Origin: Candidatus Gastranaerophilales bacterium
GTDB taxonomy: Bacteria > Cyanobacteriota > Vampirovibrionia > Gastranaerophilales > Gastranaerophilaceae
Assembly (NCBI GenBank): GCA_944323995.1
Contig: CALUUN010000011.1
Span: 1-43,961 of the forward strand
Length of the DNA: 43,961 nucleotides
Reading direction: 5' to 3'
Shown: one piece after another, positions 25,934-35,773 of the stretch
How positions within the stretch are numbered: the first letter of the stretch is position 1
Layout: every line of letters begins with the position of its first letter
Notes under the pieces: generated by a model
Database searches by the model: none
Seen by the model: the letters and a program-made list of their open reading frames with translations, nothing else
What the model was told of the DNA's origin: nothing
Program-made: the position numbers and the translations under genes

Positions 25934-27169
25934 ATGTCAATAGATGATGCATTGGTTATGATTCTTGCAGGCGGTGAAGGTAAAAGACTTTACCCGCTCA
26001 CAAAAGACAGGGCAAAGCCTGCTGTGCCGTTCGGCGGCAGATATAGAATTATTGATTTTGTAATCAATAATTTTATTAATTCAGGGTTCTTTAAAATAAA
26101 AGTTTTAACCCAGTATAAATCTGATTCTTTAAACAAACACATCACGCGCGGCTGGATGCTCTCGCCGTTTTTGAATCAGTATATTGATCTTGCCCCCGCT
26201 CAGATGAGAACCGGCAATGACTGGTACAGAGGTACTGCCGATGCAATTTATCAAAATATTTTCCATATTGAAGATGAGGATCCGAGATTTGTCTGTATCT
26301 TCGGCGGTGATCACATCTATAAAATGGATGTTTCTCAAATGCTTAATTTTCATAAGGATAAATGTGCGGATCTTTCAATTTCGGCAATTCCCATTCCGGT
26401 TGAAGAAGCATCGGAATTCGGAATTATGGAAGTTGACGAAAACTGGCGTTTGATTAATTTTGTTGAAAAACCGCAGACCGCACCGAAGACTATTCCGGGT
26501 AATCCGAATATGTGCCTTGCATCTATGGGAAATTATATTTTCAACAAAGATGTATTACTTGATGCGCTTTACCGTGACGATAAAATTCAAGAATCAAGTC
26601 ATGATTTCGGTAAAAACGTTATTCCGATGCTGTTGAATGAAGGGAAAAATATTTTTGTATATAATTTTCATGACAACAGTTTTGCGGGAATGTCAGATGC
26701 AGAGCGCGGATACTGGCGTGATGTAGGAAGTATTGATGCTTACTGGCAGGCAAATATGGATTTATTGCAGGCATCTCCCGAATTGGATTTGTATTCCAAA
26801 GATTGGCCTATAAGGACTTTTAATTACAATTATCCGCCAGCTAAGTTTATCTGGCAGGAGGGTGATCGTGTGGGTATGGCTACAAACTCAATGGTATCCG
26901 AAGGCTGCATTGTTTCAGGCGGTATGCTTTCTCACTGTGTTTTGTCGCCGAAAGTCAGAATTAACAGTTATTCTCAAGTTGTTGACAGTATTTTGATGGA
27001 AAATGTTGAAGTCGGCAGATATTCAAAAATCCGTAAAGCAATTATCGACAAGAACGTTAAAATTCCGCCTAATACGCGCATCGGCTACAGCTGGGAAGAA
27101 GATGTGAAACGCGGTTTCCATGTTTCTCCGGGCGGCGTTACCGTTGTACCCAAAGGGGCTATTTTATAA
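25934..27169 (+). CDS. glgC: glucose-1-phosphate adenylyltransferase
   Basis: Makes ADP-glucose for glycogen synthesis. The 411 residues match the bacterial enzyme: nucleotidyl-binding LAGGEGKRLYPLT, RAKPAVPFGGRYRIIDF (allosteric/catalytic site), WYRGTADAIYQN, GGDHIYKMD, EKP and GNYIF, with a C-terminal left-handed-helix domain. No glycogen synthase gene is adjacent. Stored-carbon metabolism fits a gut-type fermentative lifestyle, which is inference. Confidence 0.97.
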   Translation: MSIDDALVMILAGGEGKRLYPLTKDRAKPAVPFGGRYRIIDFVINNFINSGFFKIKVLTQYKSDSLNKHITRGWMLSPFLNQYIDLAPAQMRTGNDWYRGTADAIYQNIFHIEDEDPRFVCIFGGDHIYKMDVSQMLNFHKDKCADLSISAIPIPVEEASEFGIMEVDENWRLINFVEKPQTAPKTIPGNPNMCLASMGNYIFNKDVLLDALYRDDKIQESSHDFGKNVIPMLLNEGKNIFVYNFHDNSFAGMSDAERGYWRDVGSIDAYWQANMDLLQASPELDLYSKDWPIRTFNYNYPPAKFIWQEGDRVGMATNSMVSEGCIVSGGMLSHCVLSPKVRINSYSQVVDSILMENVEVGRYSKIRKAIIDKNVKIPPNTRIGYSWEEDVKRGFHVSPGGVTVVPKGAIL

Positions 27170-27266
27170 TTTTTTGATGAAAAATTTTTTTGTTTTATTT
27201 ATAGTTGTAAAGCATGGATTTTTGCTGCTTAATTTTTCTTAATAAAAGACTGATTTCAGGCAATTC

Positions 27267-27887
27267 ATGAACTTCACCGTACTTACATACTTGGGTGGCT
27301 CAATGGTAAGTGTAAATAAATTAAGAAATATCTCTTTTTCAAGAGGGTATGCGAGATTTGCTCGCAAGGCCACTCAATTGGGGCTGGACTTGTGCGGCGG
27401 AAAAAACAGGCTGCTTAATATCAATTCAGAGGGAAAAAATAAAGCCATTGATTGGATAGGAAAAAATTTATCATCCGCTGAAAACCGTTTGATTTTAGGT
27501 GCATCAGCTTTAATGTCCCAGCCGTTTATTGATGCTGCAAATAAAGACGTTGATTCGGAAACCAGAAGAATTTCAGTCTGCCGCACAGTGGCTAAAATTA
27601 TTGCCGGTACCGCAACCGGTTATTCTATCCGAAAACTGTGTATAAAAACCATTGATGCATTCACCAAAGATCCGGCCAAGCTGAAAGAAGGGGCAAAATT
27701 CAACAAATTAAGGACATGCCTGCTTCCTGCACTGAAATATACTGCGGATGAACTTTCGCAGTATAAAAATGCACTCGGCACCCTGCTTGCGCTTGGTGTA
27801 ATGGTATTTACAAACTTCCTGATTGATGCCCCGCTTACCAAATTTTTGACAAATGTTTTTGCCGGAAAGGGGGATAAAAATGTTTAG
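27267..27887 (+). CDS. unknown protein, first of a two-gene unit
   Basis: 206 residues from ATG 27267; an internal ATG at 27303 (MVSVNKLRNISFSRG) gives a start resembling the FxG-type N-termini elsewhere in the window and is preceded by GGTGG, so it may be the true start. Hydrophobic segments lie near 72-90, 108-122 and 165-190. No family is recognised. Its end overlaps the next gene by 8 bases. It ends in a charged GKGDKNV tail. Confidence 0.6.
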   Translation: MNFTVLTYLGGSMVSVNKLRNISFSRGYARFARKATQLGLDLCGGKNRLLNINSEGKNKAIDWIGKNLSSAENRLILGASALMSQPFIDAANKDVDSETRRISVCRTVAKIIAGTATGYSIRKLCIKTIDAFTKDPAKLKEGAKFNKLRTCLLPALKYTADELSQYKNALGTLLALGVMVFTNFLIDAPLTKFLTNVFAGKGDKNV

Positions 27888-28527
27888 ACCCGATACGGTT
27901 TTCCGGAATTTCAAAAATACAATACTTACAAAATACGGCCCCAATCCTGCAAAAATGCTTATTTATACAGGTGTTTTGGGATGGTTTTTGTCCTCTGCAG
28001 CGCAGGTTGTTGCAATTGCGGTAAATGATAAAATTCCTAAAGAGCAGAAAATGTTTTTAATTCCGCAGGAGATAAGCGACGGTGCAATCAACGTGCTTTC
28101 GTTTTTCCTTGTTACCTCGGCAATTAAGAACTTTGCATCAAAACTTGTTTCAACAGGCAAACTTGCCAATCCTAAAATCAGAAAATTTTTAAATGAAACC
28201 GGACTTGATGTTAAAAAAGGTTTAGGCCAGACAAAATTTAACATTGAAAAACTTGCAAATTATGACCAGATAAAGGATGATTACAAGAGCTTCAAAAACG
28301 GTATTGACGTAATCGGTATGACTTTAGGGTCAATTTTGTCCTGCAATATCATAACTCCTATTTTAAGAAACAAAGTTGCTGCAGACAGACAGCAAAAAAC
28401 TCTTGCCGAGTTACATAAAATTGAGCAGGCAAAACTCAAAAGCCCGCGCGGTATTTCTATGGATAACTACTGCAAATCCGCAGCGCTTAAATATTCATCG
28501 CCCTATTCGGGTTCTTTAAAAATATAA
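27880..28527 (+). CDS. unknown membrane protein, second of a two-gene unit
   Basis: 215 residues from ATG 27880, chosen because AAAGGGGG sits 6 bases upstream; the longer frame from 27853 lies inside the preceding gene. Hydrophobic stretches near 22-45 (MLIYTGVLGWFLSSAAQVVAIAV), 70-85 and about 145-160. No known domain. Its last 12 bases overlap the convergent anti-sigma gene. Confidence 0.6.
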   Translation: MFRPDTVFRNFKNTILTKYGPNPAKMLIYTGVLGWFLSSAAQVVAIAVNDKIPKEQKMFLIPQEISDGAINVLSFFLVTSAIKNFASKLVSTGKLANPKIRKFLNETGLDVKKGLGQTKFNIEKLANYDQIKDDYKSFKNGIDVIGMTLGSILSCNIITPILRNKVAADRQQKTLAELHKIEQAKLKSPRGISMDNYCKSAALKYSSPYSGSLKI

Positions 28528-29049
28528 AGCAGCGATAAAACCGAGAACAATTATGCTTATCAGTGCTGAAAAGCCGAAAATGATTCCTGTCAGAGGGTCT
28601 TTTTTTGCTGCGGTTGCATTGTCTGTTAATTTATGCATAACCGTTTTGGAACAGTCGTTTTTCCATTCGGTCTTTGTCCTGTCAAATGAATTGTGCAAAA
28701 GCCGTTTGAAGGTGTACATGTCTTCAAGATCTTTTCTTGCAAGCGGATTTGAAATTGCTATTTTTTTAATCCTTATACTCTCGTGTTCATCGAGTTCATT
28801 GTCAATGTAGGCAGAAAGATTCAGTTTGAAGTCCTCGTACTGTTTTGTCTGGTATTCGCTGTCATTCAGGTTTTCAGTCAATGAAATGATATGCGGCATG
28901 ATTTTTTTAGACTGCATATAAACTTTTCTGCATTCTGGACAATTACGCAGATGGTCGTCTACGTATTCTTTGAGCCGTGAATTTAATTTATCTTCCACAT
29001 AAAAACTCATCAGTGCTATAACTTGATTACATGACAGTTGGTTTTGCAT
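28516..29049 (-). CDS. zinc-finger anti-sigma factor
   Basis: 177-residue single-pass membrane protein. An N-terminal ZAS-type zinc finger has C7 and H33-x3-C37-x2-C40, and the C-terminal helix (TGIIFGFSALISIIVLGFIAALYF region, about 152-175) anchors it, with the sensor side presumably outside being very short. It lies 9 bases after the ECF sigma gene and should hold that sigma factor inactive at the membrane until a signal releases it. The signal cannot be read from the sequence. Confidence 0.85.
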   Translation of the reverse strand: MQNQLSCNQVIALMSFYVEDKLNSRLKEYVDDHLRNCPECRKVYMQSKKIMPHIISLTENLNDSEYQTKQYEDFKLNLSAYIDNELDEHESIRIKKIAISNPLARKDLEDMYTFKRLLHNSFDRTKTEWKNDCSKTVMHKLTDNATAAKKDPLTGIIFGFSALISIIVLGFIAALYF

Positions 29050-29058
29050 AATTTTCTC

Positions 29059-29649
29059 CTATATATACGATTTAAGTTCACCTTGCAGTTTGCCTCTTGC
29101 TCTTGCAATACGGGATTTTACCGTACCCACGCTTGTGTTTGTTACGTTTGCTATTTCTTCATAGCTTAAGCCCTGCAGCTCGCGAAGGATTATTGCAATT
29201 TTGAATTGTTCCGGAAGATCCTGTATGGCTTCTTTTATCAGCTGCTCAAGTTCTATTGATAAGCATTTTTCGTGAGGTTTGCATTTTTTATCGGGCAGGC
29301 GGTTTTTTATTGAATTTTCGTTTTCTTCTTCGTCAATTGATACGATATCAGGTCTGCGCTGTTTTTTGCGTAATTCATCATAAAAAAGATTTGAGATAAT
29401 CTGGTTAAGCCAGCTTTTGAAGTTTTTCGGATTTTTAAGCGTGTGAATGCTGCGTGCAAGCCGTAGTAATGCTTCTTGCGTTAAATCTGCAACGTTTTCG
29501 CGTTTTTTACTCAGGTATGAAAATGCAGCAAAAACATTCTTCTGCTCGCGTCTGATGAGTTCTTCAAGCGCTTTGAAATCGTCTTTTTGTGACAGTACAA
29601 CAAGCTCTTCAATCGTCATTTTTTTATATGCTGGCTTGTTTGTTGTCAT
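29059..29649 (-). CDS. ECF-type RNA polymerase sigma factor
   Basis: 196 residues with region 2 (DLTQEALLRLARS...WLNQIISNLFYDELRK) and region 4 helix-turn-helix (LPEQFKIAIILRELQGLSYEEIANVTNTSVGTVKSR is a textbook sigma-4 motif). A linker of acidic residues separates them. It is co-transcribed with its anti-sigma partner. Targets are unknown; autoregulation is common in this group but no promoter match was established here. Confidence 0.9.
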   Translation of the reverse strand: MTTNKPAYKKMTIEELVVLSQKDDFKALEELIRREQKNVFAAFSYLSKKRENVADLTQEALLRLARSIHTLKNPKNFKSWLNQIISNLFYDELRKKQRRPDIVSIDEEENENSIKNRLPDKKCKPHEKCLSIELEQLIKEAIQDLPEQFKIAIILRELQGLSYEEIANVTNTSVGTVKSRIARARGKLQGELKSYI

Positions 29650-29811
29650 TTGCTTCTCCTTATTTCCATAGTAATGAAATCCTGCCTTTAATTTCTCATT
29701 CTTTATTACATATCCGCGTGGTTATATTTTTTCAGTTAAAATCAGAAACGGCGGTTGTTTTATAGCTTAATAACTTGCTTTTTTTGTATAAATTAATTAA
29801 AATATACTTAG

Positions 29812-31398
29812 ATGGATAAGTTGTTAGAAAAAAAAATTAATAAAGAATTCAAAACTGGTAACGTAAAATCGGCAATTGAGCTTTGTCAGCTCGGTTTGCA
29901 GAACGATCCGACAAACGCGGATTTGCATGTCCGCCTGGGCGATTTGTTTCTGGCATGGCATCTTGATATTTACAATTCATGCCAGTATATTGACGAGGCT
30001 ATAACGGAATACCAAAGAGCGCTTGAAACTTATATTGATTCAGCCGAAATTTACTATAAGATAGGAAAAGCCCAATTCCATAAAGGGGATCTGGATAAGG
30101 CGATAAATTATCTTGATATGGCTATTGCAAAAAATGAAAAATTTGCGGCGGCTTATTATCTTCTTGCTGAAACTTATACAAGAAAAGCAAGGTTTCTTGA
30201 GGCATCAATAAATGCTAAAAAAGCGGTTAAATTCAAACCGTTCAGAAACTCCTGCGCGCATTATTTACTGTATTCTCTGTATAGAGTTTCTTCTTTCAGG
30301 TGCTTTAAAACAACAATGAAGGCATATTTTGAACTGGTTTTATCATGGCTTACGCTTCCGTTTGATATGCAGGCAGTGAAAAATGTGTTCAAAGCGCTTT
30401 CTTACCTTAAATTTATGCCTATTCTTGTAAAAGGTTTTTACAGGGTTCAGACAAAAGGGTTGAGCGAAGCTATAGAAATTTACGCAGAGGCGATTGAAAA
30501 AGCTCCGGGCTTTGTTCCGCTTTACTGTTTGTTAGGTGACATCTACCGTTCTGTCGGACAATTTGATAATGCAATCACTGAATACAAAATGGCAATCTGG
30601 CTTGACAGTTTGAATATTCCTGCCTATAGACATCTGTGCCAGGCTTATGAGGAAATTGGCGATTATGACAGTGCGGTTGAAATTTACGAGAAATTAATTC
30701 AAATCATGCCGAATATTCCGGAATTTCATTCCAATCTGGCAAATATTTTGTATATTAAAGGCGACGCAGACGCAGCAGTTTCGCATTTTCAAACAGCTGT
30801 TACGCTGAACCCGAATAAACAATGGACAAGTGTTATAAACCAGACTTTAGGTTATGTTTTTCAGGAAGCCAAGTCTGATTTAAACGCGGCAATAAGTTCT
30901 TATCAAAGCGCTTATCTTCTTACGCCCGAGGATATTGATATTTACATAAATCTCGGCAGTGCGTTTTATGACAAAGAAGATTATAACAACGCTTTAACCG
31001 TTTACAGAAATGCGCTTGACCTTCAGCCGGATAATGCAAAAATTCACTGTAATCTGGGATTTTTATACTGGGGAAAAGGTGACATCGATGAGGCTATTAA
31101 AGAGTATGAACTTGCAATTGAGTATGATAATAATTATGATATAGCTTACAACAATCTCGGCGTAATTTATCTTGATGATTTAGGCAGGGTGCAAAAGGCG
31201 ATGGATTTGTTTAAAAAATCTGTTGCGTGTAATCCGAATTATGCTCTTGCACATTTTAATCTGGCAAGATGTATAGCGCTTACGGGCGATAAAATTGAGG
31301 CTGCTAAGCTCTATCAAATTGCTCAGGATATCAATAAGGTTACCGGCGAAATTGACCCGCAAGATATTACTGACAAAATAAACGCCCTGTTTGATTAG
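29812..31398 (+). CDS. tetratricopeptide repeat protein
   Basis: 528 residues made almost wholly of TPR units, e.g. AIEYDNNYDIAYNNLGVIYL and ALDLQPDNAKIHCNLGFLYW. A break near residues 150-215 (HYLLYSLYRV, FELVLSWLTLPFD) is less repeat-like and hydrophobic. No signal peptide or enzymatic domain. TPR superhelices bind partners, so it is a probable scaffold. Start ATG 29812 lacks a strong Shine-Dalgarno. Confidence 0.85.
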   Translation: MDKLLEKKINKEFKTGNVKSAIELCQLGLQNDPTNADLHVRLGDLFLAWHLDIYNSCQYIDEAITEYQRALETYIDSAEIYYKIGKAQFHKGDLDKAINYLDMAIAKNEKFAAAYYLLAETYTRKARFLEASINAKKAVKFKPFRNSCAHYLLYSLYRVSSFRCFKTTMKAYFELVLSWLTLPFDMQAVKNVFKALSYLKFMPILVKGFYRVQTKGLSEAIEIYAEAIEKAPGFVPLYCLLGDIYRSVGQFDNAITEYKMAIWLDSLNIPAYRHLCQAYEEIGDYDSAVEIYEKLIQIMPNIPEFHSNLANILYIKGDADAAVSHFQTAVTLNPNKQWTSVINQTLGYVFQEAKSDLNAAISSYQSAYLLTPEDIDIYINLGSAFYDKEDYNNALTVYRNALDLQPDNAKIHCNLGFLYWGKGDIDEAIKEYELAIEYDNNYDIAYNNLGVIYLDDLGRVQKAMDLFKKSVACNPNYALAHFNLARCIALTGDKIEAAKLYQIAQDINKVTGEIDPQDITDKINALFD

Positions 31399-31466
31399 TT
31401 ACATTTTGTAACGCAGGTGACAAATTATTTTTTTACTGTTTTTTAAATTCTCAAAAGGAGCTAAAA

Positions 31467-31859
31467 ATGTCAATTGTCAGCGGTATTACTCCAAAGGGTA
31501 CAATATGGATTAAAAATTTTAATGAGCAGGGCAGGCTTGTTTCAAAGCGTGTAATAAAAGACGGTTTTCAATTTGATACAGGGTTCAGGCTGTTTAACGG
31601 TGAACCGTCATTTTTGCTGAAAACCGATATGTTTTCGGGTAAACAGCTTTATAAAGCGGTGCCGAGTCGGACGAGTCTTTTTGTGAAATTGAATTACAGG
31701 TCGCTTATGAAAAGTCCTATGTCAGAACTTAAAAATGCAGCGAAATATGTTGGGCAGGATTATGCGGATTTTGTTCTTAACTGCACCGGATTTTTAAACA
31801 AAGAAGTTGACAAAACTGCTGAAAAACTTTTAAAAAGCGTTAAAAAAATTATACGGTAA
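31467..31859 (+). CDS. unknown small protein
   Basis: 130 residues, not recognised. It starts MSIVSGITPKGTIWIKNFNE after AAAAGGAG, is basic, and has no membrane helix. It may follow the TPR gene on one transcript (68-base gap). Its end overlaps the convergent kinase gene by 11 bases. Confidence 0.55.
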   Translation: MSIVSGITPKGTIWIKNFNEQGRLVSKRVIKDGFQFDTGFRLFNGEPSFLLKTDMFSGKQLYKAVPSRTSLFVKLNYRSLMKSPMSELKNAAKYVGQDYADFVLNCTGFLNKEVDKTAEKLLKSVKKIIR

Positions 31860-33606
31860 CAGCCGAATTTACGGGCAGTGTAAATCCGAAGGTTGAACCG
31901 GCTCCAACTTCAGAGGTGACAAAAACTTTGCCGCCGTGATGTTTTTCAATTGCTGTTTTTACAAGGTGCAGACCGAGTCCTGTTCCTTTTATTGTGTGTG
32001 TATCATTTTCAACACGGAAAAATCTGTCAAATACTTTTTTCTGATATTCAGGCGCTATTCCGCATCCTTCATCCTGAACGGTTAAGGTTACGTTATCCGC
32101 ATCTTTTGATATGTGTACGCGGATTTTTTTGCCTTCGGGTGAATATTTTATGGCATTTGAAAGCAGGTTCCTGAGCGCACGTTCTATACTGTCGTAATTG
32201 AAAAGGATTTCAGGTATTTCATTATCTTTTGAAATTTCTATGGTAAGATGTTTTTCTTGCGCAAGTACCTGTATCTGGTTAACACAGTTTTCGGTAAGTT
32301 GAACAATATCGTTAAATGTTTTTTCAAGTTCAATGTCCGAATCCATTCTTGAAAAATCAAGAATGTCGTTAACCATGTTCTGCAATCTTATGATTTCATT
32401 GTTTATTGTTCCTATAAATTCTTTTTGGGTTTCGTAGTCAAATTCACTGCCGAGATGGTACAAGGTATCAATATAGCTCCTTAAAACCGTGACAGGTGTT
32501 CTTAATTCGTGCGAAACATTTGAAATAAACTGCGAACGCATAAGATCCATTTCGGTTTCTTTGGTCACATCAATCAGGACAATAATATATCCGACGTAAT
32601 CGCCGCTTCTTGTGTACATTGGTGATATTATTGATTTGATAACGCGTTTATCCACATTTATGTTGAAAGTTACAAATTTATTTTCGCTTGCCTTAAACTC
32701 TTCAATTTTGTCTTTAAAGCAGAAATTGCCTTCGGTATCAATGTAGTTTTGAATTGATGTATTGAGCATTTGCTCTTCGGTTACTTCAAGAAGGTTTTGG
32801 GCGTGGTTGTTGACAAGCACAACAGTATCGTTGTTATCGCATACAACAACGCCGTTTGCAATGCTCATTAAAACCGCCTCAAGTTTGTTCCTTTCAAGAG
32901 TAAGTTGTTCAATATTTTGTTCTTCATATATATGAAGTCTTGCGGACATGTCATTAAAAGAATTAAAAAGCTCCTGAACTTCGCTGCTGACATTTTCACC
33001 TTCAATTTTGTAACCGAAATTTCCGGATGAAATTTTTTGAACGCCGTCATGCAAAATCCTGAGTTCACGCGTTATCAGATAGGTATTCACAAGTATTACA
33101 AACGCAAACACAAGCCATGCAACCGCAAAAACAAACAGCAAAGACGCCCTTGTTGTTGAAGATATCTGGCTTATGATATTACCTGACAAACCGACTGTGA
33201 CAGAGCCTATGGGTGAATTGTTAATGACGTCGGTTAGGGGCGAACTCACGGTTATATTTGGTCTTTGAGTGCTTTTATGCGCCTCGTTTTTGCCTGAATA
33301 TATTACGTTGCCGGAGTTATCGGTAAATTCTATAAATACAATGTCATTGTGGCTTTTTAATATGGAATCGGTATGTGATTTAAGAGTGTTATAAATTTCT
33401 TCATCCGGAATGTTTTTAGTAAGTTCATTGCTTTCAATAGCCAGAGTTTTTGAGATTACCTGTCCGAAGTTTTGATAACCTTCGTTAAGTTTTTTCTGGA
33501 TATTCAGGACAGAAAATACCGCAATAGCCATAATAAGTACGGTACTCAACAGAAGTCCGAAAATAATTAAGCGGTTTTGTGTCGTTAAACTTACTTTCTT
33601 ATCCAT
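31849..33606 (-). CDS. membrane sensor histidine kinase with PAS domain
   Basis: 585 residues from ATG 33606; the longer frame to 33663 would overlap the upstream gene. Order: membrane helix 13-35, extracytoplasmic sensor ~36-150, second helix ~155-178, HAMP ~178-230, PAS ~240-350, dimerisation helix with phosphoacceptor H366 (ISNVSHELRTP), and ATPase domain with N484, DEGCGIA (512-518) and GTGLGL (541-546). It resembles PhoR/WalK- or NblS-type kinases. No response regulator is adjacent, so its partner lies elsewhere. Confidence 0.92.
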   Translation of the reverse strand: MDKKVSLTTQNRLIIFGLLLSTVLIMAIAVFSVLNIQKKLNEGYQNFGQVISKTLAIESNELTKNIPDEEIYNTLKSHTDSILKSHNDIVFIEFTDNSGNVIYSGKNEAHKSTQRPNITVSSPLTDVINNSPIGSVTVGLSGNIISQISSTTRASLLFVFAVAWLVFAFVILVNTYLITRELRILHDGVQKISSGNFGYKIEGENVSSEVQELFNSFNDMSARLHIYEEQNIEQLTLERNKLEAVLMSIANGVVVCDNNDTVVLVNNHAQNLLEVTEEQMLNTSIQNYIDTEGNFCFKDKIEEFKASENKFVTFNINVDKRVIKSIISPMYTRSGDYVGYIIVLIDVTKETEMDLMRSQFISNVSHELRTPVTVLRSYIDTLYHLGSEFDYETQKEFIGTINNEIIRLQNMVNDILDFSRMDSDIELEKTFNDIVQLTENCVNQIQVLAQEKHLTIEISKDNEIPEILFNYDSIERALRNLLSNAIKYSPEGKKIRVHISKDADNVTLTVQDEGCGIAPEYQKKVFDRFFRVENDTHTIKGTGLGLHLVKTAIEKHHGGKVFVTSEVGAGSTFGFTLPVNSAVTV

Positions 33607-33625
33607 ACAAAAATTATACCACCAT

Positions 33626-35002
33626 TTAACCGCGTGAGCAAATAGTTCTTGCAACGTGAACACCTGATGCCGAGGCTTGTATCAAACCTCTTGTGACACC
33701 GGCGCCGTCACCGATTGCAAAAAGATTTTTCACGCCTTCTGTTTCAAGCTCGTCGGTTAATTTTACGCGTGCAGAATAGAATTTTACTTCTATGCCGTAT
33801 AAAAGCGTATAGCGTGAAGCGGTTCCGGGGGCAATTTTATCCAGTGCAAAGAGCATTTCTTTAATGCTTGTGAGCTGTCTATACGGAATAACAAGGCTCA
33901 AATCACCCGGAGTAGCGCAGGATAAAGTCGGAGTTATTATGCTTGCTTTAATCCTTTCGGGAGTTGAGCGTCTGCCTTCAAGCAGGTCGCCGAATCTTTG
34001 AACAAGGATTCCGCCGCCCAGCATATTTGCAAGCCTTGCTATATGTTGGCCGTACTGGATGGGTTCTTTAAACGGTTCGGTAAATTTTTCGCTTACAAGA
34101 AGCGCAAAGTTTGTGTTTGGAGTTTTGTAATTTGCATAACTGTGTCCGTTAACCGTTGCGATTCCGTTGTAATTTTCCTGAACGACTTCACCGTTCGGGT
34201 TCATACAGAAGGTTCTGACCTCATCTCCGAAAGTCGGTGAATGGTATATGAGTTTAGATTCATATAATTTTGATGTCAACGGCTCAAACACAGGCGCCGG
34301 AAGTTCCACTCTGACACCGACGTCAACCGCGTTATTTACCATACCGATTTTGTGTTCGGCAAATTCTTTTGTAAGCCAGTCTGCACCTTCTCTGCCCGGT
34401 GCAATAATTGTGTATTCCGCGCAAATTGTTTCACCGTTGCTTAACTTTATACCCTTAACTTGCTCGCATTCTACAATAAGACTGTCGGCAGATACGTTAT
34501 TCAAAATAGTAATTCTTTCATTTAAATAGTCCTGCATTGCTTTCAAAACGTCAAGACTTCTTTCTGTACCGAGGTGTCTTACGGGTGAATGTACAAGTTT
34601 TAATTCTGCAAGCACTGCCTGATGTTCAATTTCATGGAATGTTTTCATATCGGTTCCGAATACTTCATCCGTAGCGCCGAATTCAAGATACAATTTGTCT
34701 GCGTAATCAATTAAGTCTTCAGCATTTTTGCGCGGCATATAGTCAACAAGGTGCCCGCCGACATCCGGTGTAAGTGTTAACTTGCCGTCTGAAAAGGCTC
34801 CCGCACCGCCCCAGCCGCATAAAAGACCGCAGCGTTTGCAGTTTGTGCACACAGGTGAACCTTCACGCAGGGGACATTTTCTTTCCTCTATTTTTCTGCC
34901 TTTTTCAACTAATATAACTTTCCAGTCAGGTCTTAACTTTGTGATTTCAAGAGCCGCAAATATTCCGGCGGGGCCCGCACCGATTATCGCTGCATTGTAC
35001 AT
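33626..35002 (-). CDS. FAD-dependent oxidoreductase (COG2509-type)
   Basis: 458 residues. FAD-binding GAGPAG at 8-13, a cysteine cluster (C43, C52, C55, C58, C62) followed by GWGGAGAFSDGKL, which is a signature of the COG2509 family, and GDGAGVTRGLIQASASG near the C-terminus. The substrate is unknown. It lies 19 bases upstream of the kinase gene on the same strand, so the two are probably co-transcribed; a redox-sensing link is speculation. Confidence 0.82.
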   Translation of the reverse strand: MYNAAIIGAGPAGIFAALEITKLRPDWKVILVEKGRKIEERKCPLREGSPVCTNCKRCGLLCGWGGAGAFSDGKLTLTPDVGGHLVDYMPRKNAEDLIDYADKLYLEFGATDEVFGTDMKTFHEIEHQAVLAELKLVHSPVRHLGTERSLDVLKAMQDYLNERITILNNVSADSLIVECEQVKGIKLSNGETICAEYTIIAPGREGADWLTKEFAEHKIGMVNNAVDVGVRVELPAPVFEPLTSKLYESKLIYHSPTFGDEVRTFCMNPNGEVVQENYNGIATVNGHSYANYKTPNTNFALLVSEKFTEPFKEPIQYGQHIARLANMLGGGILVQRFGDLLEGRRSTPERIKASIITPTLSCATPGDLSLVIPYRQLTSIKEMLFALDKIAPGTASRYTLLYGIEVKFYSARVKLTDELETEGVKNLFAIGDGAGVTRGLIQASASGVHVARTICSRG

Positions 35003-35083
35003 TTATTCTCTCCGCTTTTCTTGTTTCAACCTGTTAAATATAACTCAAAAAAACTTTTTTTTAAAGCTATTGTGAAGTTTTAG

Positions 35084-35701
35084 TTACTTATAATCACTGA
35101 ATGTAATTGAATCAATGGTAACTTTAAAATCTTCCGCACCTTTTCTCTTAACGGGTTTTGCCGATACATTAAGGTTCATCTGCTGGTAATTCCCTGCTTT
35201 TTCAAGCGTGTTTGGTATAAATGTTTCTCTTATACGGTAAAGCAGATTGTTACCTACATCTGCGACGTATTGCCAGTAATTCTTCTTTGCCTGTTCAAGT
35301 TTTGGCGATGTAGAAACGTTATATTCATTACATTCTCTCTGCGCCAGTCCTATCTGTCGTCCGAGATCGGAAAGATTTTCGGACGGTTTGCCGGTTACAA
35401 TATATCCGCGGTTGTGCTTGTCGAATATTATTTTGAAAAACTTTGACGCTGTTAATTTTTGGTCCGGAATTAATCTGTCATAGCCAAAAAATGCACGTGC
35501 GTATTTATAGTCATTATCCATTACTGATAATTGTGCCGCCGCAACCTTGAAGTCAGGTTTTTCTCTGAGCGGGCCTGACAGGCCTTTAACAGCATTCTGG
35601 CATGCTTTGTGAACTATTTTTTTGTTAAGCGTTTCTTTGCCGTCAAGAATTACCTTAACAGGTATTACGCCGCTGAAACTGATGTTGTTGTTCACGTTCA
35701 T
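35084..35701 (-). CDS. unknown protein with N-terminal SFSG motif
   Basis: 205 residues, not recognised. The N-terminus MNVNNNISFSGVI has the Asn-rich leader and F-x-G motif (F9-G11) seen in several other proteins of the window. The rest is basic and without membrane helices (KNYWQYVADVGNNLLYRIRETF near the middle). It stands alone between an oxidoreductase and the smc operon's last gene on the same strand. Confidence 0.65.
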   Translation of the reverse strand: MNVNNNISFSGVIPVKVILDGKETLNKKIVHKACQNAVKGLSGPLREKPDFKVAAAQLSVMDNDYKYARAFFGYDRLIPDQKLTASKFFKIIFDKHNRGYIVTGKPSENLSDLGRQIGLAQRECNEYNVSTSPKLEQAKKNYWQYVADVGNNLLYRIRETFIPNTLEKAGNYQQMNLNVSAKPVKRKGAEDFKVTIDSITFSDYK

Positions 35702-35773
35702 GCAGAATACTCCTTTTTTAACTTTAAAACCCCTGAAATATAAACTTGCTACATTATTAGTAATTGTTTACAA

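Noticed and set aside
33607-33663. Longer start of the histidine kinase
   Set aside because: It would overlap the upstream oxidoreductase and add a segment unlike a kinase N-terminus; MDKK at 33606 directly precedes the membrane helix.
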